Shown here: in pieces, positions 1 to 6,798 of the stretch | Layout: every line of letters begins with the position of its first letter | Position numbering within the stretch: position 1 is the first letter of the stretch | Assembly: GCF_900232995.1 (NCBI RefSeq) | Contig: NZ_OCVX01000004.1 | Span: 132,514-196,513 of the forward strand | Direction of reading: 5' to 3' | DNA length: 64,000 nt | From: Mycobacterium simulans | Lineage (GTDB): Bacteria; Actinomycetota; Actinomycetes; Mycobacteriales; Mycobacteriaceae | Notes under the pieces: generated by a model | Told to the model about the DNA's origin: nothing | The model's database searches: none | Seen by the model: only the letters and a program-made list of their open reading frames with translations | Program-made: the position numbers and the translations under genes

Positions 1-573
1 CGCACGTTCGGCGGCGACGATGGCCTGATCGATCATCGGAGGAACAACCGGAGCGCCGACCACGATGGGAATCGCCGGGATAAACGACTCGAACGCAGTG
101 TTAGCGATGGTTGCCGCCAGGTAGGTCTCCTGCACGACGATGTCCTGAATGGTCATCCCGACGTACTGTCCCTCCCGGATGCCGATCGGGATCGTGTTCA
201 CCCCAAGGAAATTCGTGGCGTACAAGACCGCGGTGGTGACTCGGTTGTCGATGATTTCCGCCATCTGCGCCATCGTGGTGTAGGCGGTGGTAAAAGCCGC
301 CGCCTGATCGGCGGTTCGCCCTGCCGATGCGACGAGCTGGGCCTGAGTGACCCGCAGCCAGGCGACATATCGTGTCACCGCGGCCAGCACCGCAAGCGCC
401 GTCGGCGACTGCCAAGCGTTCATCAGCCACGCCAGGTGCGCCTCCAAGCGGTCGGCGGCGGCCTCGTAGGCGGCCGCCGCGGCGGCAAAGGACGCAGACG
501 CTTCCAGCATGGGCGCGGCTCCGGCACCCGACATCAGTCGGCCGGTGATCACCTCCGGGGGCGCTGCCACCAT
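1..573 (-). CDS. PPE family protein, PPE68-like (3' end off the window)
   Basis: The frame is open for 191 codons from ATG at 573 to the left edge, so only the N-terminal part is seen. It starts MVAAPPEVITGRLMSGAGAAP, the PPE signature with the RLMxGAGxAPML variant known from PPE68. Further in it reads TNFLGVNTIPIGIRE, matching the PPE68-type TNFFGINTIPI segment. An Ala-rich helical region lies between, as in the 180-residue PPE domain. PPE proteins pair with PE proteins and are secreted by ESX systems; the PE gene lies 80 bp upstream on the same strand. In ESX-1 the PE35-PPE68 pair directly follows the eccC genes, but here eccC is 8.4 kb away. The family is sure; the PPE68-like subfamily is inferred. 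Confidence 0.88.
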   Translation of the reverse strand, partial: MVAAPPEVITGRLMSGAGAAPMLEASASFAAAAAAYEAAADRLEAHLAWLMNAWQSPTALAVLAAVTRYVAWLRVTQAQLVASAGRTADQAAAFTTAYTTMAQMAEIIDNRVTTAVLYATNFLGVNTIPIGIREGQYVGMTIQDIVVQETYLAATIANTAFESFIPAIPIVVGAPVVPPMIDQAIVAAERA

Positions 574-653
574 TAGCGATCGCCCCCAGCGAAGCGGGCC
601 GGCGAACAGCCGCCCTCGGATCCCCCGACCTCGGTCATGTTCTTCGAGAGCAG

Positions 654-950
654 CTAGGCCAGCATCGCGGCATTGCCGTCGTCCACCACCTCGTAGGCCA
701 CGCCAGAGTTGCCTAGCGCGCCGGCGTAGTGGCCCAGCGTAAAGGTCCCGTGTGCGGCGGTGGCGAGGAACTCCGCGGCGTGCACGCTGGTGTTCAGCGA
801 TGCCAACGCCGAAGCCTCATCCGTCCCTGCAACCGGTGGCGCGATCGTGCCGGGCGCGGTGCCGGCTACCACCGATGCGGTAGTGGCGGCGTTGCTGACA
901 ACATCCACCACACCAGCCAGCAAAGCCTCTGGTACAACATGAGTGATCAC
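654..950 (-). CDS. PE family protein, PE35-like
   Basis: The gene encodes 98 residues. GTG at 950 is preferred because AAAGGGG lies 7 bases upstream; an in-frame ATG at 992 would add 14 unusual residues. The sequence begins ITHVVPEALL (the PE motif in position) and continues with Ala/Ser/Thr-rich helices of the usual PE-domain length. Near the C-terminus it contains YEVVD, which fits the YxxxD/E secretion motif of type VII substrates. It has no PGRS or other long tail, which is typical of PE proteins encoded inside ESX loci. It is followed on the same strand by the PPE gene, forming the expected PE-PPE pair. PE35-like is an inference from size and partner. Confidence 0.85.
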   Translation of the reverse strand: MITHVVPEALLAGVVDVVSNAATTASVVAGTAPGTIAPPVAGTDEASALASLNTSVHAAEFLATAAHGTFTLGHYAGALGNSGVAYEVVDDGNAAMLA

Positions 951-1009
951 TAGCAAACCCCTTTGCAACCCCAAACCGCCGCAACAGGCCACTGCCGCCT
1001 GCGACGATT

Positions 1010-1027
1010 TTTACCTCTGCTGGTAAA
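1010..1027. promoter_or_regulatory. Inverted repeat upstream of PE, possible operator
   Basis: TTTACC and GGTAAA form perfect 6-base arms separated by 6 bases. It lies 60 bp upstream of the PE start, a position suited to a repressor or activator site. No regulator is assigned. Confidence 0.4.
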
Positions 1028-1294
1028 TATTTACTGTACACGCTGGTCGCCGCAACTCACCCGTTTCGGCCAGATCCATGGTAGCGGGATCCACTAAGTA
1101 ACACGTGTTGAATAAGAGCAAACGTGTGTTGAATAACTTAGCTAACTCGTGCTGAATAGCTGTGAGGTTCGACGGGCCGCCTTGTTACTTGCCCGTTCCG
1201 GGATCGGGATTTGCGATCGAATCTGGGGCTCCGCTGGAGCTGCCGATATGCCAGTCGAATACGACGGCCTACGGCGTCGGTGCCCCAAAATTGC

Positions 1295-1310
1295 TGATAT
1301 CACTGATATC
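1295..1310 (+). promoter_or_regulatory. Repeated TGATATC element, probable vapB operator
   Basis: TGATATC occurs twice with a 9-base period and ends 19 bases before the vapB ATG. Autorepressing VapB proteins bind repeated or palindromic elements at exactly this location, so an operator is the likely role. This is inferred from position and repetition. Confidence 0.5.
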
Positions 1311-1329
1311 CGCTTGAGGTGGGTGAAAC

Positions 1330-1557
1330 ATGCCAGATGTATTGATTAGAGGATTGTCGCGGGCCGCAGTTGCCCGTATCGATGCAGAAGCTGCCGCGCA
1401 TGGACTCTCCCGCAACGAGTATCTGGTGCGCCGTTTCGAGGCCGAGCGATCGCCCTCAGGGTCAGGCGCGCGGCTCACGATCGAGGATCTTCGCCGCGCG
1501 GCTGAAGCTGCCCAGGATCTCGACGATCCTGATGTGATGGAGGGTGCGTGGCGGTAA
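1330..1557 (+). CDS. VapB-type ribbon-helix-helix antitoxin
   Basis: The gene encodes 75 residues starting MPDVLIRGLSRAAVARIDAE, very like M. tuberculosis VapB28/VapB29. An N-terminal beta strand plus two helices (IDAEAAAHGLSRNEYLVRR, residues 18-36) make a ribbon-helix-helix DNA-binding domain. A C-terminal toxin-binding tail ends in MEGAWR, also a VapB28-type ending. AGGTGGG precedes the ATG. The vapC start codon overlaps its 3' end, the standard antitoxin-toxin order. The partner toxin is broken, so this may be an orphan antitoxin able to neutralise related VapC toxins, or a decaying relic. Confidence 0.85.
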   Translation: MPDVLIRGLSRAAVARIDAEAAAHGLSRNEYLVRRFEAERSPSGSGARLTIEDLRRAAEAAQDLDDPDVMEGAWR

Positions 1558-1780
1558 CCACGTGGTTGACCGACAAGTCGGCATACAACCCGCTTAGCCG
1601 AATCCCCGATGCACAGATATGGATCGATCGCATCGAGGTGGCGTGGTTCGCATCAGCACCGTCCGACTCGCAGCTACCGCTGAGATATCCGGGCTCACGG
1701 TCTTGGCTCTAGACAAGTTTTACGAGCTGATAGCGCAGATTTCGGGGCAACCGATCGAGCGACTTCGTCTCAAAACGTAG
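1548..1780 (+). pseudogene. vapC remnant (PIN-domain toxin with internal deletion and frameshift)
   Basis: GTG at 1548 overlaps the end of vapB and reads VAVTTWLTDKSAYNPL, the N-terminus of a PIN-domain VapC with the first acidic residue (TDKSA). It continues to about DAQIWIDRIE. After that the frame must change: the next frame reads GVVRISTV, then runs directly into LTVLALDKFYELIAQISGQP, which is the VapC C-terminus, and stops at 1780. The central part of the domain with the second conserved acidic residue is missing. The original frame hits a stop at 1710-1712. A normal VapC of this group has about 130 residues; this has coding capacity for about 76. Loss of nuclease function is inferred. 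Confidence 0.75.
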
Positions 1781-1828
1781 CAGCCTAGAGCAACCACAGG
1801 TTTCAACACGGAGAAGAATCGAAAGCCG

Positions 1829-2143
1829 TCAGTCGTCATCGCCGCCCGGGCCGACGGGTAGGGTGCCCAGCACGCGGAAGTTCTGGTCCAGGTGGACTTC
1901 CACAACGGTGCCATCGGGTTTGGTGACCATGACACCGTAGAAGGCCGCGCCCTCGTTGGTCTCTTGGTCGACCTCGCCTGCCTTGCCACCGGGCACCGCT
2001 TGGCTTGCCGCGGCGCGGGCTTGGTCTGCGGCGGGCCCGGTCACCGGGGTCTCGTCGTCATCGGCTGCGGCGACCCCTATCCCGGCGGCGAGCGCCACCG
2101 AGCAGGCGGCAATGCCGACACTTATCTTGGTTCTGCGGTTCAT
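1829..2143 (-). CDS. Small exported protein with PepSY-like C-terminus (Rv0603-like)
   Basis: The gene encodes 104 residues. Residues 1-27 form a signal peptide (MNRRTK, a hydrophobic core, then VAAA), giving a secreted or periplasmic product. The mature part is acidic and ends with FYGVMVTKPDGTVVEVHLD, which resembles a PepSY strand-turn-strand unit. The tail is PVGPGGDDD. Size and placement beside lpqO and a two-component system match H37Rv Rv0603, annotated only as an exported protein. A GGCTTCAT direct repeat lies 57 bp upstream, shared with lpqO and the two-component genes, which suggests control by that system. PepSY proteins often modulate proteases or sensors; such a role is inference. 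Confidence 0.75.
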   Translation of the reverse strand: MNRRTKISVGIAACSVALAAGIGVAAADDDETPVTGPAADQARAAASQAVPGGKAGEVDQETNEGAAFYGVMVTKPDGTVVEVHLDQNFRVLGTLPVGPGGDDD

Positions 2144-2199
2144 CGATCCGTCCCTTCGTCGGGTAACCGTGGTTGCATAGCCGACGGTAGGTGCTGATG

Positions 2200-2218
2200 A
2201 TGAAGCCCGAATGAAGCC
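2200..2218 (-). promoter_or_regulatory. Direct-repeat box GGCTTCAT-N3-GGCTTCAT (copy 1)
   Basis: Read on the minus strand, two perfect GGCTTCAT units with an 11-base period lie 57 bases upstream of the exported-protein start. OmpR/PhoB-type regulators bind such 11-base direct repeats. The same box occurs before lpqO and, in degenerate form, before the response-regulator gene. Confidence 0.7.
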
Positions 2219-2491
2219 GGCGATGGCCCGGTCAGGTTTTGCTTGCGACGGGTGGCGGCAACACCCTCACGGGTGACCGCGCTGATCGATGTGTTTGTGG
2301 AGCTGCGACTTTCGATCGGTGCACGAGGATGTGTCGGGATCTGGATGGCTGGTGCACGCGGAGCGCTTGACGCCTAGTGGTGGACGTCAGGTGACGTGGT
2401 TGCCCGGCTCACTGGTACTGCCACGGGCACGGTTGCGGGTTTGACCGATCGCGATGACACCAAAAGGTGGGCCCCGCGACTGTATATATAG

Positions 2492-2851
2492 GTGGGTGCG
2501 GATGGTTCGGCCACTATCGAGTGGGTGTTGTTGAGTCATCGGCTGCCGCGGGAGCCGTCGACCCCGCGGATCACGTTGTGGCGCAAGCTCAAAGAGTTAG
2601 GGGTGGCACAGTTGGCCGACAGGGTAGCGGCGTTGCCGGCTGATGTGCGCACACGCGAGCAGCTGGCGTGGCTTGCTGAGGAAGTGTGCGAAGTGGGTGG
2701 GCAGGCCGGCGTTTGGTTGGCGCGGCCAGCCACCGCGGCGCAGGGACACGATCTCATAGCGCAAATCGCGGGCGCCCGCGCGGCATTGGTTGCGCTGGCG
2801 CAGGCAACTGAACAGTTGGATGGCGTCGACGTGCCGGAGATAGCGCGATGA
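2492..2851 (+). CDS. chrB: ChrB N-terminal domain protein (chromate resistance regulator half)
   Basis: The gene encodes 119 residues with the ChrB N-terminal signature WVLLSHRLPREPSTPRITLW (residues 11-30), then RKLKELGVAQL and ALPADVRTREQLAWLAEEV. ChrB proteins sense chromate and regulate chr operons. Here the N-terminal domain is a separate gene whose stop overlaps the ATG of the C-terminal half (ATGA). GTG at 2492 directly follows an in-frame stop, so this is the earliest start. The 270 bases upstream (2219-2491) hold no recognisable gene. TGTATATATA at 2482-2491 looks like a promoter element but sits very close to the start. Confidence 0.8.
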   Translation: MGADGSATIEWVLLSHRLPREPSTPRITLWRKLKELGVAQLADRVAALPADVRTREQLAWLAEEVCEVGGQAGVWLARPATAAQGHDLIAQIAGARAALVALAQATEQLDGVDVPEIAR

Positions 2852-3279
2852 GGTGGGCAACGCGGGCCGGGGTGCATATCGACAGGGCAGTCAGTGCGTG
2901 GCTGATCCGACGGTTTGTCGACCCGGAGGCGGTATTCGTGTTCGTCGGCGATCCCGATCAGGTGCCGGCCGATGCGATTGCGTTTGACATGCCCGGAGTG
3001 GAGTTGTCGCATCATCACGGCGACTGCACGTTCGAAACCATCTTGCGCCGTTACTATTTGACCAACCCCGTGTTGTGGCGGATCGCCGAGATTGTGCATG
3101 AGGCTGATCTCGATGACGGCCGCCACGACGCCCCGGAAGCGGCGGGCCTGGATACCGCATTGCGGGGCCTGTCGATGATCGGAACCGACGAGCAGACGAT
3201 TAGTGTCGCCGATGCACTGTTCGCCGGACTGTACGAGTTTTATTGGCGCAGCCTGCTTTTGCGCCGGGATCCGGCGTGA
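2848..3279 (+). CDS. chrB: ChrB C-terminal domain protein (chromate resistance)
   Basis: The gene encodes 143 residues with the C-terminal ChrB domain: WATRAGVHIDRAVSAWLIRR at residues 3-22, FVDPEAVFVF, a His-rich ELSHHHGDCTFE, then IVHEADLDDG. The conserved His, Asp and Glu residues suggest metal binding. It overlaps the preceding gene by ATGA, and its own TGA overlaps the GTG start of chrA. The three genes therefore look translationally coupled. In many bacteria the two ChrB halves are one protein; here two overlapping genes encode them, and both halves appear complete. The role in sensing chromate or limiting its toxicity is inferred from the family. Confidence 0.82.
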   Translation: MRWATRAGVHIDRAVSAWLIRRFVDPEAVFVFVGDPDQVPADAIAFDMPGVELSHHHGDCTFETILRRYYLTNPVLWRIAEIVHEADLDDGRHDAPEAAGLDTALRGLSMIGTDEQTISVADALFAGLYEFYWRSLLLRRDPA

Positions 3280-4667
3280 GCACCGACCGGACCGCCAAGG
3301 CGGGCGGCAGCCAGGTAGATCTGGTGCCGTTTGGCCAGGCGCTGCGGGCCTGGGTTTGGATTTCGTTGCAAACCTTCGGCGGTCCGGCCGGCCAGATTGC
3401 GGTGATGCAGCGCAGCCTGGTTGACCAGAAACGCTGGATCGGTCAGAAGCGGTTTTTGCATGCGCTGAACTACTGCATGCTGCTGCCTGGCCCGGAGGCA
3501 CAGCAACTAGCGATTTATACCGGCTGGTTGCTGAACGGCACGCGGGGCGGGATCACCGCGGGCACCGTGTTCGTCATTCCGGGGGCGCTGGCGATGCTCG
3601 GGTTGTCGGCGATCTATGTCGGGTTCGGCGACACTACCGCGGTGTTGGCGGTGTTCGCCGGGCTGGCCTCGGCGGTGCTGGCCATCGTCGCGCACGCGGT
3701 CTGGCGAGTGGGGAGGCGGGCGCTTGCCGGTCCGGCCTTGGTGTTGCTCGCTGGCGCTTCGTTTTTCGCGCTCGCGGTCTTCGGGCTGCCATTTCCGATT
3801 GTCGTGTTGGCCGCTGCAGTGATCGGGTGGGTGCTGGGCCGGTTGGCGCCCCAGTCCCTGCATCGACCAACTCGCCATGATGACGGCGATGCCGGGCCCG
3901 CACCGCTGATCCCCGACGATGTGTTGCACGCCGAGGCGCCGTCGCACCGGCGTGCGGTCACGGTGCTCACCGTGGGCGCGCTGGTGTGGGGTCTGCCGCT
4001 GTTGGCGGCGGTCGTGTTCACCGGCACCGGCAGTGTCTTCACCGCTCAGGGCGCGTTCTTTAGCGGCGCGGCACTGGTCACCTTCGGCGGCGCCTACGCC
4101 GTGCTGGCCTATGTCGCTCAACGCGCGGTCGAGGTGTTCCACTGGCTCGCGCCCGGGGATATGGTACGCGGGCTGGCGCTGGCCGAAACCACACCGGGCC
4201 CGCTGATCATGGTGGTGCAGTTCGTGGCCTTCGTGGGCGCCTACCGCCACCCCGGCAGCCTGGATCCCTGGGTTGCCGCGACGGTGGGGGCGCTGTTGAC
4301 CACCTGGGTCACCTTCGTGCCGTGCTTTGTCTTCGTGTTCCTCGGCGCACCCTACATTGAGCGGCTGCGCCACAATCAGGGCCTGTCGGCGGCGCTAACC
4401 GGGATCACCGCCGCAGTGGTCGGGGTGATCGCCAACCTCGCCATCTACTTCGCGGTGCACACCCTGTTCGCCGCCACCACCCGTCTCATGTGGGGGCCGA
4501 TCGACCTGCAACTACCGGTGCTAGCCAGCTGGAGGCCCGTCGCCGCGGTCATCGCCGTCATCGCGGCGGTGCTGATCTTCGCACTGAAGTGGTCGGTGCT
4601 ACGCGCGCTTGGCATCTGCGCGCTGCTGGGCGGTGCGGCCGCACTCGCCCACCTGCCCATCACCTAA
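3276..4667 (+). CDS. chrA: ChrA chromate efflux transporter
   Basis: From GTG at 3276 (overlapping the chrB stop) it encodes 463 residues; an earlier in-frame start at 3243 would add 11. It has the two-halved CHR-family architecture. The first half carries FGGPAGQIAVMQ and PGPEAQQLAIYTGWLL. The second half carries FGGAYAVLAYV and LAETTPGPLIMVVQFVAF. About ten hydrophobic segments span the length, which is usual for long-chain ChrA. ChrA exports chromate from the cytoplasm. It ends a chrB-N/chrB-C/chrA operon inserted between the exported-protein gene and lpqO, which are neighbours in H37Rv as I recall. The operon is therefore probably acquired. Confidence 0.92.
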   Translation: MSTDRTAKAGGSQVDLVPFGQALRAWVWISLQTFGGPAGQIAVMQRSLVDQKRWIGQKRFLHALNYCMLLPGPEAQQLAIYTGWLLNGTRGGITAGTVFVIPGALAMLGLSAIYVGFGDTTAVLAVFAGLASAVLAIVAHAVWRVGRRALAGPALVLLAGASFFALAVFGLPFPIVVLAAAVIGWVLGRLAPQSLHRPTRHDDGDAGPAPLIPDDVLHAEAPSHRRAVTVLTVGALVWGLPLLAAVVFTGTGSVFTAQGAFFSGAALVTFGGAYAVLAYVAQRAVEVFHWLAPGDMVRGLALAETTPGPLIMVVQFVAFVGAYRHPGSLDPWVAATVGALLTTWVTFVPCFVFVFLGAPYIERLRHNQGLSAALTGITAAVVGVIANLAIYFAVHTLFAATTRLMWGPIDLQLPVLASWRPVAAVIAVIAAVLIFALKWSVLRALGICALLGGAAALAHLPIT

Positions 4668-4874
4668 CCAGCTGCAATACGCGGGGACTCCAATACGGGG
4701 AACGGTCGACCAGCAGCGCGCCCACACCGGCCAACCAGCATCAGCCAGCGCGCCGAATCGCGTTCCAAGGTCAGCGGCCCCAGGAGGACGCCGGCACCCC
4801 GCGAATGCCAGGACCCGGGGCTGGCGCTCACGCACGCGAACGCGACAAAGGGGTTTTCGGGGCGCGCAACGCGG

Positions 4875-5855
4875 TTACGCCGGTTGCAGGTTGGTCGCGT
4901 CTAGCGCAGGGCGCAATGCTTTGGCAAGAGTGACGGCGTCGTCGACGCTCCAGAAGTGAAGGTAAAACAGCCGGGGCTGCTCGGTGAGCCCGTGGTTATG
5001 CAACTCCACAATCTGGATATTGCCGGCGCGTAGCGCCTGGATGACGTTCTGCACCTCGGGGTCGGTCATGATGAAGTCCCCGTTGATCGCGGCCCTGCCG
5101 CCCCCGACCGGTTGGAAGTTGACCACGGTCGTCAGGTTCAACGACACCGCGGGCAGCACGTGTCCGTCCTCGACGATGGTGTCCTTGCGGGCGATGCTGT
5201 ATTTCAGCAACCCGCCATCGGTGGTTCCGTTGCGGCCCAACGCCTGCTGCACCCCGACGACGTCGATGTCGACGGATGGCTGCTGCGCCGGTGGTGGGGC
5301 AGCCGGGCCGATCGAGGTGGCATCCAGCGCGGCCCTCAATCCCTGGGCCAGCTGGGTGGCGTCGCCCATGCCGTGAATGTGAGTCCACCACACCGGCGGC
5401 GATTGCTGCAGCAGATGCTTGTGCAGCGCGGTCTGGGCGATGCCGTGTGCCTGCAACGCGTCGGTCACCCTGGGCAACTCGGTCTCGGTGATCACCAAGT
5501 CGCCCATCAACAGGGTCTCGTTGTTGTCGTAGCGCGCGAACCCGGCATACCCGCCCAGCGACAGTCCGGGCTTGACGGCGACGTTGTCGGTGGTGATGTG
5601 AAGATCGTTGCGTGGCAACGCCACCCGATACGCGGTGTTGTTGTCCCCCAGCTTGCCGGTGCGCCCCAGGGCTTCTGCTACTGGCTTCCAGTCAGCCTCG
5701 GTCGTGGTGAGCGGCGAGTGCGAATTACTGCCATGCTGATCGCTGGCACCCGGGCCGCCCGGACTGCAGCTTGCCACCAGCACGACCAGTGCCGTGGCGG
5801 CGACTGCGGATATTGCCACGACAGCGCGGTTCGCGCTGGTGTGCATCCAGACCAT
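4875..5855 (-). CDS. lpqO: LppY/LpqO-family lipoprotein (DUF1259), probable LpqO
   Basis: The gene encodes 326 residues. A lipoprotein signal ends in LVVLVASC with the lipobox Cys at about residue 30, so the product is anchored on the outer face of the membrane. Two similar DUF1259 halves follow. The first runs from about WKPVAEALGRTG to the WWTHIHGMGDA segment. The second runs from about VGVQQALGRNG to FYLHFWSVDDA. Each has paired His-rich motifs (ALHKHLL/HIHG and ELHNHG/YLHFW), possibly metal ligands. LppY and LpqO are family relatives; the neighbouring exported protein and divergent two-component system favour LpqO (Rv0604). A perfect GGCTTCAT direct repeat lies 71 bases upstream. The function is unknown. 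Confidence 0.82.
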   Translation of the reverse strand: MVWMHTSANRAVVAISAVAATALVVLVASCSPGGPGASDQHGSNSHSPLTTTEADWKPVAEALGRTGKLGDNNTAYRVALPRNDLHITTDNVAVKPGLSLGGYAGFARYDNNETLLMGDLVITETELPRVTDALQAHGIAQTALHKHLLQQSPPVWWTHIHGMGDATQLAQGLRAALDATSIGPAAPPPAQQPSVDIDVVGVQQALGRNGTTDGGLLKYSIARKDTIVEDGHVLPAVSLNLTTVVNFQPVGGGRAAINGDFIMTDPEVQNVIQALRAGNIQIVELHNHGLTEQPRLFYLHFWSVDDAVTLAKALRPALDATNLQPA

Positions 5856-5925
5856 GGGGACATTGCTCCGTTCGTAGCTCTGCGGGCGGCCAGGAGTGGG
5901 TTCGGTCTTGGTTTATCGCGGCTTC

Positions 5926-5944
5926 ATGAAGCCACGATGAAGCC
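5926..5944 (-). promoter_or_regulatory. Direct-repeat box GGCTTCAT-N3-GGCTTCAT (copy 2)
   Basis: Two perfect GGCTTCAT units with an 11-base period, read towards lpqO, lie 71 bases before its start. The right flank also makes a GGCTTCATGAAGCC palindrome (5920-5933). This looks like a binding site for the adjacent response regulator. Confidence 0.7.
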
Positions 5945-5991
5945 GGCGCGGACCGATCTTCGGCGGGTCGCGACGCGGCGATCCCGCGCGT

Positions 5992-6008
5992 CCTCATCGT
6001 GGCTTCAT
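5992..6008 (+). promoter_or_regulatory. Degenerate direct-repeat box upstream of the two-component operon (copy 3)
   Basis: CCTCAT-CGT-GGCTTCAT is read towards the response-regulator gene, 92 bases upstream. One unit is perfect and the other degenerate, with the same spacing as the two perfect copies. This suggests autoregulation by a weaker site. Confidence 0.55.
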
Positions 6009-6099
6009 CATCGCCGACTACACCTGCCTTACCCGGTATGGGGCCATGATGGGTGTGGTCTGGTGCTAGCCCCATCGACCGCGGAAGGGTGGTAGCGAG

Positions 6100-6798
6100 G
6101 TGCGGGTGCTTGTGGTCGAAGACGAGCCGAAGATGGCCCGGCTGCTTCGCCGTAGCCTGGTCGAGGAAGGGTATGCCGTCGACGTCGCCTCGGACGGCGC
6201 GTCGGGCTATGACGTCGTGGTCGGCGGCGACTACGACGCGGTCATTCTCGATGTCATGCTGCCCGGCGTGTCGGGTTTCGAAGTGTGCACCAACTGGCGC
6301 CGCCAGCAGATCTGGGTGCCGGTGTTGATGCTGACCGCGCGCGGCGCGGTCGCCGACCGGGTGGCCGGTCTGGACGGCGGCGCCGATGACTACCTCACCA
6401 AACCGTTTCATCTCGATGAGCTGTTCGCCAGGCTGCGCTCGCTGATTCGCCGCGGACCCACACCACGCCCCACCGTGCTAACCGTCGGCGGCCTGCGCGC
6501 CGACCCGGCCAGCCGCCGGTGTTGGCGAGGCGAGGTCGAGATCGCCTTGACCACTAAGGAATTCGGGCTGCTCGAACAGCTGATGCGCCGGCCCGGCGCG
6601 GTCTTGACCCGCGAGCTGGTGCTTGAGCACTGCTGGGACTTCGCCTTCGAATCGCGGTCCAATGTCGTTGACGTGCACATCCGTGCGCTGCGCGACAAGA
6701 TCGACCGCCCGTTTGCGGTGCGTTCCATCGAAACCGTCCGCGGCGTGGGCTACCGGCTGCGCAGCGACGGCGGCACACCGAAGGACACCACTCGATGA
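6100..6798 (+). CDS. tcrA: OmpR/PhoB-family response regulator, probable TcrA
   Basis: The gene encodes 232 residues from GTG at 6100. The receiver domain (1-115) carries the acidic pocket VVEDEP, the phosphoacceptor Asp51 in VILDVMLPG, Thr in LTAR, and the Lys of LTKPF. The C-terminal winged helix (about 125-225) carries LTTKEFGLLEQLMRRPG and RSNVVDVHIRALRDKID, ending in TVRGVGYRL. Its stop overlaps the kinase ATG (ATGA), so the two are co-translated. Assignment to TcrA (Rv0602c) rests on the neighbouring lpqO and exported-protein homologs, and other OmpR-type paralogs are possible. It is the natural candidate to bind the three GGCTTCAT boxes around it. Confidence 0.82.
   Translation: MRVLVVEDEPKMARLLRRSLVEEGYAVDVASDGASGYDVVVGGDYDAVILDVMLPGVSGFEVCTNWRRQQIWVPVLMLTARGAVADRVAGLDGGADDYLTKPFHLDELFARLRSLIRRGPTPRPTVLTVGGLRADPASRRCWRGEVEIALTTKEFGLLEQLMRRPGAVLTRELVLEHCWDFAFESRSNVVDVHIRALRDKIDRPFAVRSIETVRGVGYRLRSDGGTPKDTTR

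Larger units (their letters stand above)
951..1329. other. Intergenic region between PE promoter side and vapB
   Basis: No gene is seen. The stretch is more AT-rich than its surroundings. It holds an inverted repeat at 1010-1027 and a cluster of imperfect direct repeats of the form CGTG(T/C)TGAATA between about 1103 and 1160 (three copies). It also holds the repeated TGATATC element just before vapB. It probably carries the promoters of the leftward PE gene and the rightward vapB gene. Confidence 0.6.

Noticed and set aside
2482..2491. TATATA as the chr operon promoter -10 box
   Set aside because: It lies 2-8 bases before the chosen start codon, too close for a leadered transcript and not spaced for a leaderless one; left undecided.
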